A DNA stretch of 64,000 nucleotides from an uncultured Pseudomonadota bacterium (GCA_903834465.1 CAILJB010000091.1:79085-143084), one strand, 5' to 3'; positions 1 through 8,673 are shown, counted from the first letter of the stretch. The notes: generated from the letters alone by a model not told the origin. Numbers and translations are program-made.

Positions 1-1
1 T

Positions 2-2206
2 GAATACACAGAATCCGAAACGACTATTGTTGATGAATCCGATAAAAAAAGTAGCGATAATGCAAAAAAAAACAAATCGAAAGCGAAGAAAAAATCTGCC
101 TCCACTTCAAAAGACAGTAACGATGACACTGTTGAGTTAAAAGAAATGGTTGTTACTTCAGGTCGCGAAAAAGATCTCATTGGTGTTACAGGTTCAGCTT
201 CACAAGGTGAAGTAAGCCATGAACAATTTGAATATCGTCCATTATCACGCAACGGGGAATTAGTCGAAGTTGTGCCTGGCGCGGTGGCAACACAACATAG
301 TGGTTCTGGTAAAGCAAATCAATACTTTTTGCGCGGTTATAATCTTGACCATGGCACGGACTTTACCACGGTTGTTGATGGTATCCCGATGAACATGCCG
401 ACCCATGCACACGGTCAAGGTTACATGGATATAAACAGCGTCATTCCAGAATTGGTTGATAAAATCGAATACGGAAAAGGCCCTTATTACGCTGAAATTG
501 GTGATTTTTCGGCGGCTGGTTTCACAAAAATGTCTTCAATGGATACCTTAGAACAAGGTATTGCAAAATTTACAGCAGGCGAATTTGGTTATTATCGCGG
601 TTTAGTTGCTAATTCTAGCAAACTTGGCGATGGCAATTTATTGTATGGTGGGGAAGTGAATGTTTATGATGGGGCGTGGACAGTTCCTGAAAATTCGCAT
701 AAATACAATGGGATGTTGCGTTATACCTTAGACCAAACAAATTGGGGCGTGGCGGTTAATGCCAAAGCCTATTCTAACGCATGGACAGCAACAAATCAGC
801 TTTCACAAATGGCTATTGATTCGGTCGGACTTTATGGTTCGATGAGTCCTAGCGATGGCGGAAACACTAACCGTTATAGTTTTTCGACTAATTTATGGAA
901 TAAAGGAAGTAACTGGAAAAACAACGCCAATCTTTATGCGGTGTATTACGACTTAGATTTATATTCCAATTTCACAGGTTTTTTGAATGGCCCTCAAGGT
1001 GATCAAATTCACCAATTTGAACATCGCGTACAAGTGGGCGGCAATATCGATCATACGCGCAGTAACAAATTATTCGGCTTCAATATGGATAATACCGTGG
1101 GCTTTAGTTTCCGTCACGATGAAATTATGGGATTGGGACTAGACCAGACTGAAAATAGGCAATATCTTGACACTATCAGTCATAACAATGTGGGTGAAAC
1201 AACAGCAGGTATTTATTTCAAAAATGAAACATTTTGGTTAGAGAAATTACGCACGATTGCAGGATTGCGTGGCGATTTTATCCGTAATGATGTGACGCAA
1301 ATTGCGAACGGTTTATCAAATACAAATGCGGCGGCTGCGGCAACACTCAACGCACAAAACTCTGGGAAATCTTCAGGCGGTATCATGAGTCCTAAATTCG
1401 GTATAATCCTCGGTCCTTGGTATGATACGGAGTATTTTATTAACACCGGTTCTGGCTATCATTCTAATGATGCTCGAGGAACAGTTGCCCACGCTAATCC
1501 TTTTGATGGTGCAACGACTAACGCGGATGGCAGTTCTGTTGCAACCGTTACGCCTTTAGCAAGAGCTTATGGGGGCGAGGTTGGGATTCGGAGCAATTTC
1601 ATTCCTAGATTAAATAGTACGCTTGCATTATGGTGGTTACATTCTGCCCAAGAATTGGTATTTTCTGGCGATGATGGAACAACAAGCGTTAATGGTGCTT
1701 CGCGACGTTACGGGATTGAATTTACTAATTACTATAAAGTGAACGATTGGTTGACGCTAGATTTCGACTATGCCCAAACGTCAGCACACTATGTGCAAAT
1801 ACCGACAAGTGGTTGTACAAATCCAGCCGCACCGCTTGTTGATGTGGCGTGTACTGGCAATTACATACCTAATTCAGTTGGTGCAGTAATTTCGAGCGGT
1901 ATTCAAGTGGTCGCCCCTAACGGCATGTACAGCACATTACGATTGAGACATTTTGGCGATTCACCACTTGATTCAAACGGCACTTATTGGTCAGGTGATA
2001 CCAATATTCTCAATCTAGGTTTAGGTTATAAACAGAAAAGTTACAAATTGGATTTAAGTCTGTTCAATTTGCTGGGAACAACGGCTAACGATATTGCTTA
2101 TGCTTACACAACACAATATCCCGCAAATGGTACGCCACAATATGGCGTTGTCAGACATCCAGTTGAACCACGCATGGTGAGAGGAACTATCACGGTTAAT
2201 TTTTAA
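2..2206 (+). CDS. TonB-dependent outer-membrane receptor, 5'-truncated by window edge
   Basis: The reading frame is open from base 2, so the true start lies left of the window; at least 734 residues are visible. The visible N-terminal part is a very charged Lys/Ser/Asp-rich linker (first ~45 residues), followed by a plug domain beginning near VELKEMVVTSGR and containing the typical RGYNLDHGTDF and DGIPMNMPTHAHGQGY stretches. A long beta-barrel region follows and ends in VNF, the C-terminal aromatic residue expected of outer-membrane barrels. TonB receptors import metal chelates, cobalamin or other ligands using TonB energy. The substrate cannot be read from the sequence; the copper genes downstream make a metal or metallophore plausible (inference). 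An internal ATG at 146 is not a credible start because coding continues upstream of it. Confidence 0.93.
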   Translation, partial: EYTESETTIVDESDKKSSDNAKKNKSKAKKKSASTSKDSNDDTVELKEMVVTSGREKDLIGVTGSASQGEVSHEQFEYRPLSRNGELVEVVPGAVATQHSGSGKANQYFLRGYNLDHGTDFTTVVDGIPMNMPTHAHGQGYMDINSVIPELVDKIEYGKGPYYAEIGDFSAAGFTKMSSMDTLEQGIAKFTAGEFGYYRGLVANSSKLGDGNLLYGGEVNVYDGAWTVPENSHKYNGMLRYTLDQTNWGVAVNAKAYSNAWTATNQLSQMAIDSVGLYGSMSPSDGGNTNRYSFSTNLWNKGSNWKNNANLYAVYYDLDLYSNFTGFLNGPQGDQIHQFEHRVQVGGNIDHTRSNKLFGFNMDNTVGFSFRHDEIMGLGLDQTENRQYLDTISHNNVGETTAGIYFKNETFWLEKLRTIAGLRGDFIRNDVTQIANGLSNTNAAAAATLNAQNSGKSSGGIMSPKFGIILGPWYDTEYFINTGSGYHSNDARGTVAHANPFDGATTNADGSSVATVTPLARAYGGEVGIRSNFIPRLNSTLALWWLHSAQELVFSGDDGTTSVNGASRRYGIEFTNYYKVNDWLTLDFDYAQTSAHYVQIPTSGCTNPAAPLVDVACTGNYIPNSVGAVISSGIQVVAPNGMYSTLRLRHFGDSPLDSNGTYWSGDTNILNLGLGYKQKSYKLDLSLFNLLGTTANDIAYAYTTQYPANGTPQYGVVRHPVEPRMVRGTITVNF

Positions 2207-2211
2207 AAAAA

Positions 2212-2248
2212 TTAGGGACGTTTCATATTTTTTGTGTAACGTCCCTAA
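2212..2248. terminator. Bidirectional terminator hairpin between convergent genes
   Basis: Arms TTAGGGACGT (2212-2221) and ACGTCCCTAA (2239-2248) pair perfectly around a 17-nt loop. An A-run precedes the left arm. It lies between the stop of the TonB receptor and the convergent small gene, so it probably serves both strands. Confidence 0.7.
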
Positions 2249-2257
2249 CCATCCGAT

Positions 2258-2518
2258 TTAACGTTTCACGCCAAAACTGAGTTCCAATGCTTGAAGCGCG
2301 TTGATACAGTCAGGCGTAGCTTGTAATTCGATGTTATTTGAATCAGCGCGACATTCTTTATTTTTTGCTTCGGCTTTTTTGATATTTGCAGTATACCATG
2401 CCACGCTTTTCGCATCAGATTTTGAACTTTCAGCATTGGTTTTTTGAAGAACCATGACTGACATTAAAGCGAACATGAAAAAAGCGATGATAATGTTACG
2501 TTTTTGAAATTTTTTCAT
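2258..2518 (-). CDS. Small exported protein, EexN-like motif
   Basis: An 86-residue protein with a basic start and a hydrophobic segment at about residues 9-24 (signal peptide or anchor), preceded by a GAGAG ribosome-binding site. The mature part contains WYTANIKKAEAKNKEC and ATPDCINALQALE. The spacing of Trp-Tyr, Cys56 and Cys71-Ile-Asn-Ala resembles the EexN/TrbK-type small lipoproteins, but there is no lipobox cysteine at the end of the signal segment. Those proteins are known as entry-exclusion factors on conjugative elements; chromosomal relatives are common and mostly uncharacterised. No conjugation genes are nearby, so the role here is unknown. The two cysteines could form a disulfide in the periplasm (inference). 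Confidence 0.65.
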   Translation of the reverse strand: MKKFQKRNIIIAFFMFALMSVMVLQKTNAESSKSDAKSVAWYTANIKKAEAKNKECRADSNNIELQATPDCINALQALELSFGVKR

Positions 2519-2550
2519 TTTTATCTCTCGGTTAGATGATTAGAAATTTT

Positions 2551-2581
2551 GAAACTCGTGAGCGACAATCTCACGAGTTTC
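2551..2581. terminator. Hairpin, possible terminator of the 2657-3448 gene
   Basis: GAAACTCGTGAG (2551-2562) and CTCACGAGTTTC (2570-2581) form a perfect 12-bp stem with a 7-nt loop. Read on the minus strand it follows the formylglycine-enzyme-like gene. The trailing T-run is weak. Confidence 0.5.
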
Positions 2582-2617
2582 AAATAGTTTAATCGCAGGC
2601 TAACCGTTTGAAAATGT

Positions 2618-2643
2618 GACAAAATGTCGCGCGACATTTTGTC
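2618..2643. promoter_or_regulatory. Perfect 26-bp palindrome, two overlapping TGCGACA-type sites
   Basis: Bases 2618-2643 are a perfect palindrome centred between 2630 and 2631 (left half GACAAAATGTCGC). It can be read as two overlapping copies of a TGCGACA-N3/4-TGTCGCA operator. Related sites occur at 10386-10402 in the pmoC leader and at 24414-24429 in a divergent promoter region. It lies just downstream of the minus-strand gene ending at 2657, so a terminator stem is the alternative reading. Confidence 0.45.
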
Positions 2644-2656
2644 GCACCTTTAAAAT

Positions 2657-3448
2657 TTACTTTATTTCGCGTACTAAACGAAAGCCAATATCGCCACTAC
2701 GCGTCGATGGTAAACCGCTATATCTCACGGCAGAACGTAAATTATTCGGTTTTGTCACCCAACTGCCACCTCGATAAATCTTATATTGCCCTGTTTCTGC
2801 ACCGTTAGGATTGGTTTCAAGACTATTTTTGTAATAATTAGGGTCGTACCAATCTTGCACCCATTCCCACACGTTACCGTGCATATCAACTAATTCCCAT
2901 GGATTTGCTTTTTTCTGCCCAACCTCGTGCGTGTCACCACCATAACCTTCGTTACCAAACCACGCATAATCTCGAATCACTTTCGAATCATCACCAAACG
3001 AATAAACCGTTGTGGTGCCAGCGCGTGCCGCATATTCCCATTCGGCTTCGGTTGGCAGACGATAAAAATTGCCTTTGTCACGACTATTCAATTTTTCGAT
3101 AAATGTTTGCGTGTCGTTCCAACTTACTCTTTCAACTGGACGATACATGCCCTTAAACTTACTGGGATTATTGCCCATCACGTCTTCCCATTGTTTTTGG
3201 GTGACTTCCGATTCGCCCAAATAAAAGGGTTTATCGATACAGACTTTATGTTGCGGTAATTCGTTTCCGGTCGTTTGTTTATCTTTCGCATTTAAATCGG
3301 TTTGTTTATCTTGCCCCATTTGAAAACAACCCGCGTCGATTTTAACAAATCGAATACCCTCAAAATTTTTGAACTCTACCGCCTGTGCATTTTGTCCCAT
3401 TAACGCGATAACTGACATCAACATGATTTTTTTATTTTTATTTTTCAT
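2657..3448 (-). CDS. Exported formylglycine-generating-enzyme-like (SUMF1) domain protein
   Basis: A 263-residue protein with an N-terminal signal peptide (cleavage near QNAQA-VEF) followed by one SUMF1/FGE-sulfatase domain. The family landmarks are visible: FVKIDAGCFQMG, HKVCIDKPFYLGESEVTQKQW, PVERVSWNDTQTF, YRLPTEAEWEYAARAG, WELVDMHGNVWEWVQDWY, YRGGSWVTKP and IGFRLVRE. True FGEs oxidise a sulfatase cysteine to formylglycine using a copper-binding cysteine pair. Most bacterial paralogues such as this are of unknown function and often act as binding or maturation proteins. No sulfatase is nearby. The periplasmic location next to copper genes is noted but does not fix the role. A GAAGG ribosome-binding site precedes the ATG. 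Confidence 0.88.
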   Translation of the reverse strand: MKNKNKKIMLMSVIALMGQNAQAVEFKNFEGIRFVKIDAGCFQMGQDKQTDLNAKDKQTTGNELPQHKVCIDKPFYLGESEVTQKQWEDVMGNNPSKFKGMYRPVERVSWNDTQTFIEKLNSRDKGNFYRLPTEAEWEYAARAGTTTVYSFGDDSKVIRDYAWFGNEGYGGDTHEVGQKKANPWELVDMHGNVWEWVQDWYDPNYYKNSLETNPNGAETGQYKIYRGGSWVTKPNNLRSAVRYSGLPSTRSGDIGFRLVREIK

Positions 3449-3530
3449 AACGCCTTCTAAATGTTCACGGTGAATTGACCAGTCGCTATTATAATGAAGC
3501 TCTCAAAATTCACTATTTGTTTATTGCCCC

Positions 3531-4706
3531 ATGATTAAAACGATTTTTTCTTCAAGCGTGTTATTGTTGCTTGCAAGTTGTGCAACCGTTACCACGCCGC
3601 AAAATTTGGCGATGACGTTTTATCCTAAAACATCGATTGGATTATTAGACGTGAACAGCTTCGATATTTATCAAGACGGGCAAACGTTGCACGCACTGAT
3701 TTCTGGATTGAAATCTGAGCGGGATAAATCACAAACTGTGCGTTATTTACATTCTGACGACAATGGTAATCACTGGTCATTACCCATTGATATTTATAGC
3801 AATTTACCGCCTGCTCTTGCCTCGCGTGGTAATGATGTACAAATTGCGGCAAATGGAAAGAATTTAATTGCGGTATGGCAAACACAAGGGGAATTTCCAA
3901 ACAGTGGCGCGTTGGTCAGTTTTTATTCACACGATGCCGGAAAAACGTGGCAAGCGGGAAAAAACCCAGCTGTAGATGATAATGGAGACCAATCACACGC
4001 TGATTTAATTACCGATAAAAGTGGAAATTTTCATAGCGTTTGGCTTGCCGACCCCGAAGAAAATGGTTATCAAAGTTTGCGTTATGCGCGGTCAGTCGAT
4101 AATGGTGAAAATTGGAAAACGCCTGTAAAACTTGATGATTCAACCTGTTCGTGTTGTTGGAATACGCTTGCTATTTCACCCGATAATGAACTTCATGTGT
4201 TATATCGAGATATGAATCCGCGTGATATGGTTTTGCTCAGTTCAAGCGATAACGGCGTGACGTGGCAAAGCAAAAAAAACATCGGGGAATTTAACTGGCA
4301 TTTCGATGGCTGTCCGCACGTTGGCGGTGGCATTGCGTTTGATGAAAATAATGCGTTTTATGCCAGCGTTTGGACAGGTGAAGCATCAAAATCAGGATTG
4401 TATACTGTGACCTCAAACACTGATACGCCAGTCAAAATTGGTAAAAATGCCACACACAGTGATATTGCTGTTTTAGACAATCGTGTCGTTATCGTTTGGG
4501 ACGAAATAAGTGTGGAAGGTACAGGGATTTTTACAGCTCAATCGATTGATAAAAGCGCATCGTGGTCAGCACCACGTCGTTTATCGGCAATAGGCACAAA
4601 TGCAACGCATCCGCGTATTGTCTCAAATAAAAATAATGCCTTGATTTTATGGACAGAGAAACAACCTAAACAAACCAGCCAATGGGCGATGACATGGTTG
4701 GATTAA
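3531..4706 (+). CDS. Sialidase-fold (Asp-box) lipoprotein with cysteine cluster
   Basis: A 391-residue predicted lipoprotein: the hydrophobic leader ends in LLASC with the lipobox Cys17. Asp-box (BNR) repeats are visible at residues 75-82 (SDDNGNHW), 133-140 (SHDAGKTW), 188-195 (SVDNGENW) and 238-245 (SSDNGVTW), with a degenerate one near 341-347. The fold is therefore a six-bladed sialidase-like propeller. I do not see a convincing sialidase catalytic set. Instead a dense cysteine cluster, TCSCCW (Cys206, 208, 209), and a DGCPHVGGG motif (Cys261, His263) lie on neighbouring blades and could bind a metal (inference). It is followed by a convergent TlpA-type thioredoxin and then copC, which supports a redox or copper role rather than sialic-acid hydrolysis. 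Confidence 0.8.
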   Translation: MIKTIFSSSVLLLLASCATVTTPQNLAMTFYPKTSIGLLDVNSFDIYQDGQTLHALISGLKSERDKSQTVRYLHSDDNGNHWSLPIDIYSNLPPALASRGNDVQIAANGKNLIAVWQTQGEFPNSGALVSFYSHDAGKTWQAGKNPAVDDNGDQSHADLITDKSGNFHSVWLADPEENGYQSLRYARSVDNGENWKTPVKLDDSTCSCCWNTLAISPDNELHVLYRDMNPRDMVLLSSSDNGVTWQSKKNIGEFNWHFDGCPHVGGGIAFDENNAFYASVWTGEASKSGLYTVTSNTDTPVKIGKNATHSDIAVLDNRVVIVWDEISVEGTGIFTAQSIDKSASWSAPRRLSAIGTNATHPRIVSNKNNALILWTEKQPKQTSQWAMTWLD

Positions 4707-4707
4707 C

Positions 4708-5187
4708 TTATTTTGGCGCAATTATCGCCACTAATTCTTCTTTTTTGACTTCACCGGCATGACGATAAATGATTCCGCCGGTTGAATTAACAACCACTGT
4801 GTAAGGTACGGTGTTCGCACTATTACCTAACTGTTGCGCTAAATTAAAACCTTCCCATTCGCTGCTAATCAATACTGGATAATTTATTCCTGCCGTATTT
4901 TTATAACGCATCACAGCCGGCAATTCATCAATGGCAATACCAATAAACTGTACATTTTGTTTCGCATAGTTAGTTTGCAATTGCACAAATTCTGGAATTT
5001 CTTTTAAACATGGCTGACACCACGTTGCCCAAAAATTTATCACCAATGTTTTGCCCTTCCATTCCGAAATACTGTGCGTTTTTTCGGCAATATCTGGAAA
5101 ACTAAACTCTGGCAAAACCTCATCTGCTCGCGCGACAAGACTGCTCAATAAAAGAAAAATAGCTGCCGTTATCTTTAATATTTTCAT
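4708..5187 (-). CDS. TlpA/ResA-type periplasmic thiol-disulfide oxidoreductase
   Basis: A 159-residue protein starting at the ATG at 5187, chosen because the signal peptide (residues 1-21, LVARA) begins there; an upstream in-frame start would add 22 polar residues before the signal. The thioredoxin fold carries the active site WATWCQPC (Cys57, Cys60) followed by the cis-Pro region NTVPYTVVV. Members of this family reduce periplasmic disulfides, for example during cytochrome c maturation or on copper-site cysteines. The gene ends 1 base from the Cys-rich Asp-box lipoprotein gene on the other strand and starts near copC, so its target may be one of these cysteine proteins (inference). Confidence 0.9.
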   Translation of the reverse strand: MKILKITAAIFLLLSSLVARADEVLPEFSFPDIAEKTHSISEWKGKTLVINFWATWCQPCLKEIPEFVQLQTNYAKQNVQFIGIAIDELPAVMRYKNTAGINYPVLISSEWEGFNLAQQLGNSANTVPYTVVVNSTGGIIYRHAGEVKKEELVAIIAPK

Positions 5188-5264
5188 GGTTTTAAGGTTA
5201 GAAAGTTTAGAGTTTAGTTGGGTTATAATGCGTTTCTTTTTTAGTTCTAGCACTCACTGTATTC

Positions 5265-5642
5265 ATGAAAATATATCACACGAAAAACATTTTAAAATCA
5301 TTGGCTTTTATTGTCACGGTTGTCCTGCCCTTGCCCTTATTTGCTCATGCCATTATGGTCAAATCACAACCCGAACAAAATGCAACACTTACCGTTTCGC
5401 CAAAACAAATTGATGTGTGGTTTAACGATAAAGTCGGGAGCGAATACAAAGCTGTTGCCGTCATCGATAGCAAAGGTAATCGCGTAGATAACAAAGACGT
5501 GCAACAAGAACTACTCGATGGCTCGCACTTGTACTGCACTATCCCCAATCTACCTGCCGACACTTACACCGTGCGTTATCGCGTCGTTTCCATTGATACA
5601 CATATTGTCACTGGCAAATTTCAATTCACCATTAAACCATAA
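5265..5642 (+). CDS. copC: CopC-family periplasmic copper-binding protein
   Basis: A 125-residue protein. The signal peptide (residues 1-27, ending LPLFA) leaves His28 as the predicted mature N-terminus. The CopC beta-sandwich follows (SQPEQNATLTVSPKQIDVWF, YRVVSIDTHIVTGKFQF). In CopC proteins Cu(II) is held by the N-terminal His together with an Asp and a His in a D-x-H motif; here Asp111 and His113 supply that pair, so the Cu(II) site looks complete. The Met-rich Cu(I) site of plasmid-borne CopC is absent. It is the first gene of a tight plus-strand group: the next gene starts 3 bases after its stop. In methanotrophs such proteins are thought to bind copper in the periplasm for delivery to pMMO (family knowledge). 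Confidence 0.92.
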   Translation: MKIYHTKNILKSLAFIVTVVLPLPLFAHAIMVKSQPEQNATLTVSPKQIDVWFNDKVGSEYKAVAVIDSKGNRVDNKDVQQELLDGSHLYCTIPNLPADTYTVRYRVVSIDTHIVTGKFQFTIKP

Positions 5643-5645
5643 CGT

Positions 5646-6278
5646 ATGAAAAACAAATTCATTTTAAGCGCAATCTTTGCGAGTGTATTATTAACTGGCT
5701 GTGATATATCAGAAAAACTCGGCACACCGCCGCAAATCCCTGATGTGAATAGCGTTGGCTGTTTAGTAGCAAATGATTTTTACGCGGTGCATTTTAGCGC
5801 GTATTTAAAACCTACTTCCGCGCAACAAGGTAATGATCGCGAAGCTCTGCAAAAACCTTATTGTCAAGAATTACCTGATGTGGGTAAAGCCTTTTTTGCG
5901 GCGGATTTAATTGATCGTGATATTCGTAAAACACCAATTGGTATTCGGGTGATTGAAATCGAAAAAACAGGTGATAAACCGAGCGATTTCAACGAAATTC
6001 GAGAATTAAATCATGTTGAACCGAAAATTTATTCAACTGGTGTGGTTCAAGCGCAAGCCGATTTGGATAAAAAAGGCGATTACGCACTGATTTTACTCAT
6101 CGGCGGCGAAGAAGCTATTTCGGATGAAGATAAATTAAAAATTATGTTTCATGTTGGCGCAAATCCCTTCGCACTGTCAAAAGAAATTCAAATCGCTCTC
6201 GCGGGCGGCTTCACATTAGTTACGTTAATCGGCGGTATTTATTTTTATCGCCGAAAACGGAGCGCATCGCATGACTAA
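5646..6278 (+). CDS. Membrane-anchored lipoprotein with conserved Cys/His, paralogue of 22006-22602
   Basis: A 210-residue protein: lipobox LLTGC (Cys19), a periplasmic domain, one C-terminal membrane segment (about residues 182-200) and a short basic tail (FYRRKR). The domain contains Cys39, His49 in VHFSAYLKP and Cys73 in YCQELPDVG. The same pattern (Cys, then H-Y/F-x-AY, then FC-x-x-IP, then a C-terminal TM) recurs in the protein at 22006-22602, so I infer a family with two members in this window. I do not recognise a named domain. It sits between copC (3-base gap) and the HupE/UreJ gene (8-base overlap), indicating co-transcription and a role in copper or metal handling at the inner membrane. 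Confidence 0.8.
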   Translation: MKNKFILSAIFASVLLTGCDISEKLGTPPQIPDVNSVGCLVANDFYAVHFSAYLKPTSAQQGNDREALQKPYCQELPDVGKAFFAADLIDRDIRKTPIGIRVIEIEKTGDKPSDFNEIRELNHVEPKIYSTGVVQAQADLDKKGDYALILLIGGEEAISDEDKLKIMFHVGANPFALSKEIQIALAGGFTLVTLIGGIYFYRRKRSASHD

Positions 6279-7332
6279 AAAAATATGTAGCGTCCTTTTT
6301 TTATGCGCCTATGCTCAATTCAGTTTTGCACACGATCCTGGATTAAGTTCGGCAGATTTGGTGTTAAATGAAAAAGGGGTGGATGTTTCGATTACTTTTG
6401 CTTTGCAAGATACCGAAGCATTTGCACCGATGGATAATGATGGTGATGCAGAAGTTAGTGATGCGGAACGTGACGCAGCAAAACCTGAAATTGCTGCGTT
6501 AATTGCCCGCGAATTACAGTTGAGCATCAATAATCAAATAGTAAAACCTGTCGGAGCAGGCAGCGTTAGTTTCGATGCTCAAAATAATGCACACATTTTG
6601 TTTCATTACGAACCGGCGGCGACAAGTTTAAAAATGCAGCTGTCATTTTTAGATAAATTGCCCGATGGTCATAAACAATTTGTGACTATTAAAGATTCAA
6701 CGGGGAAAAATATTAGCGAAAAAATGTTGATGCAACAAGATAATAGCATCGTGTTAAATGTAGCAACCATCGAAAGTTCATCGATGTTTAAAGATTTTTT
6801 TGTGCTGGGTGTTGAACATATTTTAACCGGTTACGATCATTTGTTATTCTTACTTGCACTATTAGTTGTAACGCGCAATTTTTGGTCAGCCGTTGGCATT
6901 GTGACATTTTTCACTATTGCTCATTCAATTACCTTGGGGTTAGCGGGATTAAATCTTGTAACGTTACCAAGCACAATTGTCGAACCGTTGATTGCCGCGA
7001 CAATTGTTTACGTCGGCATAGAAAATATTATTTGTAAAGAACCGAAAGGACGTAGATGGCTGACTTTTTCGTTTGGCTTAATTCACGGTTTTGGCTTTGC
7101 GGCGGTATTGCAAGAAATGGGGATTGCAAACAATGAAACAGGTATTTTTGTACCGCTCCTTTCCTTTAATTTAGGTGTGGAAACGGGTCAAATTCTCGTC
7201 GCATCTTTGGTATTACCCGTAATTTGGTGGCTACATAAACAACCAAACATTGATTCAAAGTTAGTTCCTATTTGCTCAATTTTGGTGAGCTTAGCGGGCG
7301 CATATTGGTTAGTTGAACGAACAATTTTATGA
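6271..7332 (+). CDS. HupE/UreJ-family membrane protein with N-terminal periplasmic domain
   Basis: A 353-residue protein. The signal peptide (ending FSFA) would expose His21 (HDPG). A roughly 150-residue periplasmic domain follows, containing an EF-hand-like acidic loop (DNDGDAEVSDAERD). The HupE/UreJ membrane domain then begins around residue 175 with HILTGYDHLLFLLALLVV and continues through about six membrane segments, including FFTIAHSITLGLAGL and FGLIHGFGFA with the membrane histidines typical of the family. HupE/UreJ proteins are linked with nickel or other metal uptake. Next to copC and pmoCAB, a copper-related transport role is possible (inference). The gene overlaps its upstream neighbour by 8 bases and ends at a strong bidirectional terminator. 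Confidence 0.88.
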   Translation: MTKKICSVLFLCAYAQFSFAHDPGLSSADLVLNEKGVDVSITFALQDTEAFAPMDNDGDAEVSDAERDAAKPEIAALIARELQLSINNQIVKPVGAGSVSFDAQNNAHILFHYEPAATSLKMQLSFLDKLPDGHKQFVTIKDSTGKNISEKMLMQQDNSIVLNVATIESSSMFKDFFVLGVEHILTGYDHLLFLLALLVVTRNFWSAVGIVTFFTIAHSITLGLAGLNLVTLPSTIVEPLIAATIVYVGIENIICKEPKGRRWLTFSFGLIHGFGFAAVLQEMGIANNETGIFVPLLSFNLGVETGQILVASLVLPVIWWLHKQPNIDSKLVPICSILVSLAGAYWLVERTIL

Positions 7333-7337
7333 CAATA

Positions 7338-7371
7338 AAAAACCCCCGCTGTTCACACAACGGGGGTTTTT
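7338..7371. terminator. Bidirectional rho-independent terminator
   Basis: AAAAACCCCCG (7338-7348) and CGGGGGTTTTT (7361-7371) form a perfect 11-bp stem. It lies between the convergent HupE/UreJ gene and pmoB and has A and T tracts on both sides, so it should stop both transcripts. Confidence 0.9.
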
Positions 7372-7397
7372 CTTTTCAGATAGCTTACGCTAAACGA

Positions 7398-8642
7398 TTA
7401 GATGAATACTGGGATTAACGGAGCATCCACAGTAACCATTTGACGTTTGCCAGCTTCGTCGAAGAAGAACAACAAACCAGCGAAACGGCTGTCTGGATCG
7501 TAGATCAAGTCAGCTAAACGATAAACTTCCCAAGCCGCGTCAGACGCAGTAACTTGAACAGTTCTTGTTTGACCTGGTGCTAATGGGCTGTTATCGCTAA
7601 CAGTTAAACCATCTTCAGCCAATAAATCATCTGGGTAGCCAGTTGTGTCTTCTAATACTGCTGAGTCTAAGAAACGAACAGACGCTGTGTTGAATTCACC
7701 TAAACGAACAGCTGAATCGCCATTGTTAGTGATTTTCAAGGTCATTTGCATAGCACGACCTGGTACACGGTAAGTTGCATCTTCAACTTTAACAGTAACA
7801 GTTGGAGCAGGCATTTCAAACGTTTTCATATTACGCAACAAACCAGCTTGAAGTGGTGTTGTGATTGGATATTTTTCGTTTGTGCTTGCCATTGCCATCG
7901 CAACGATTGCAATCGTACCAGCGGTGAAAGCCATACCAACTTTTTTATCTGTAGCTGTAATCAATGTGTTTGATTTACCAGATTCAATAGCAATTGAACG
8001 TGGAATAAACATTGGTTTACGAACCCAGTAAGCCAACCAAGCTAAACCTAAGGCATACCATAAAGCGTGCCAGAAATAAGTGTTTTCTAAGTTGTAAGTT
8101 TCAAGATCAATAGTTTCGCCTGTTAAAGTAGTAACAGGGTTAACAAAGTCTTTCATAGAACCAGTAATGGTTGTCCATTTACCAGGTCCGATGATTGGAC
8201 CACCGCCTTGAACGTTCATCATAGCATGGATGTGCCAGTCGCCTGGACGACGTGCTTTCAACAATACTTTGAATTCATAGGTTTCACCTAATTCCAAAGA
8301 TGCTGAACGTGGTACTAACTGACCACCAATCCAAGAACCTTGACGGATAAATACCGCACCTGGTTCACCAACGTTTAAGAAAGCAACTTCTGGTTTATCA
8401 ACAGTTTCTGGCCAGCCAGAGAACACGTAGAATTTACCAGAAAGTGTCATGGTGTCGTTTACTTTCACTTCTTCTTTTGACCAATTCAAGTCAAACCAGT
8501 GAATAGTACGCATACGCATGAACGCAGCCTGTGATTTTTCACCGTGAGCTGCTGCTGTTGGTGTGTAAAGCATTGAAGCTGAAGTCGCAGCTAACAACGC
8601 GACAAAGGACAATTTTGCGACTTTGTCTTTTAATAATTTCAT
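7398..8642 (-). CDS. pmoB: Particulate methane monooxygenase subunit B
   Basis: A 414-residue large periplasmic subunit of pMMO, which oxidises methane to methanol. The signal peptide (residues 1-32) leaves His33 as mature N-terminus. His33, His137 and His139 (GDWHIH) make the CuB site known from Methylococcus structures. His48 is present (TIHWFD), but residue 72 is Tyr (KFYVF) where M. capsulatus Bath has His, so the 'bis-His' copper site is not complete. Two cupredoxin-like domains flank two membrane helices (about 186-206 and 232-250). Start: ATG at 8642 preceded by AGGGGGAT. It is the last gene of pmoCAB, 31 bases after pmoA, and ends at the 7338-7371 terminator. Confidence 0.98.
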   Translation of the reverse strand: MKLLKDKVAKLSFVALLAATSASMLYTPTAAAHGEKSQAAFMRMRTIHWFDLNWSKEEVKVNDTMTLSGKFYVFSGWPETVDKPEVAFLNVGEPGAVFIRQGSWIGGQLVPRSASLELGETYEFKVLLKARRPGDWHIHAMMNVQGGGPIIGPGKWTTITGSMKDFVNPVTTLTGETIDLETYNLENTYFWHALWYALGLAWLAYWVRKPMFIPRSIAIESGKSNTLITATDKKVGMAFTAGTIAIVAMAMASTNEKYPITTPLQAGLLRNMKTFEMPAPTVTVKVEDATYRVPGRAMQMTLKITNNGDSAVRLGEFNTASVRFLDSAVLEDTTGYPDDLLAEDGLTVSDNSPLAPGQTRTVQVTASDAAWEVYRLADLIYDPDSRFAGLLFFFDEAGKRQMVTVDAPLIPVFI

Positions 8643-8673
8643 ATATCCCCCTATGTGGTAAATAATTCTCAGA

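Noticed and set aside
2258..2518. The EexN-like protein as a sign of a conjugative element.
   Set aside because: No transfer, relaxase or integrase genes are present nearby, and chromosomal relatives are common.
5051..5413. A 120-codon plus-strand frame overlapping the TlpA-like gene and copC.
   Set aside because: Both real genes have signal peptides and domains in other frames; this one has none.
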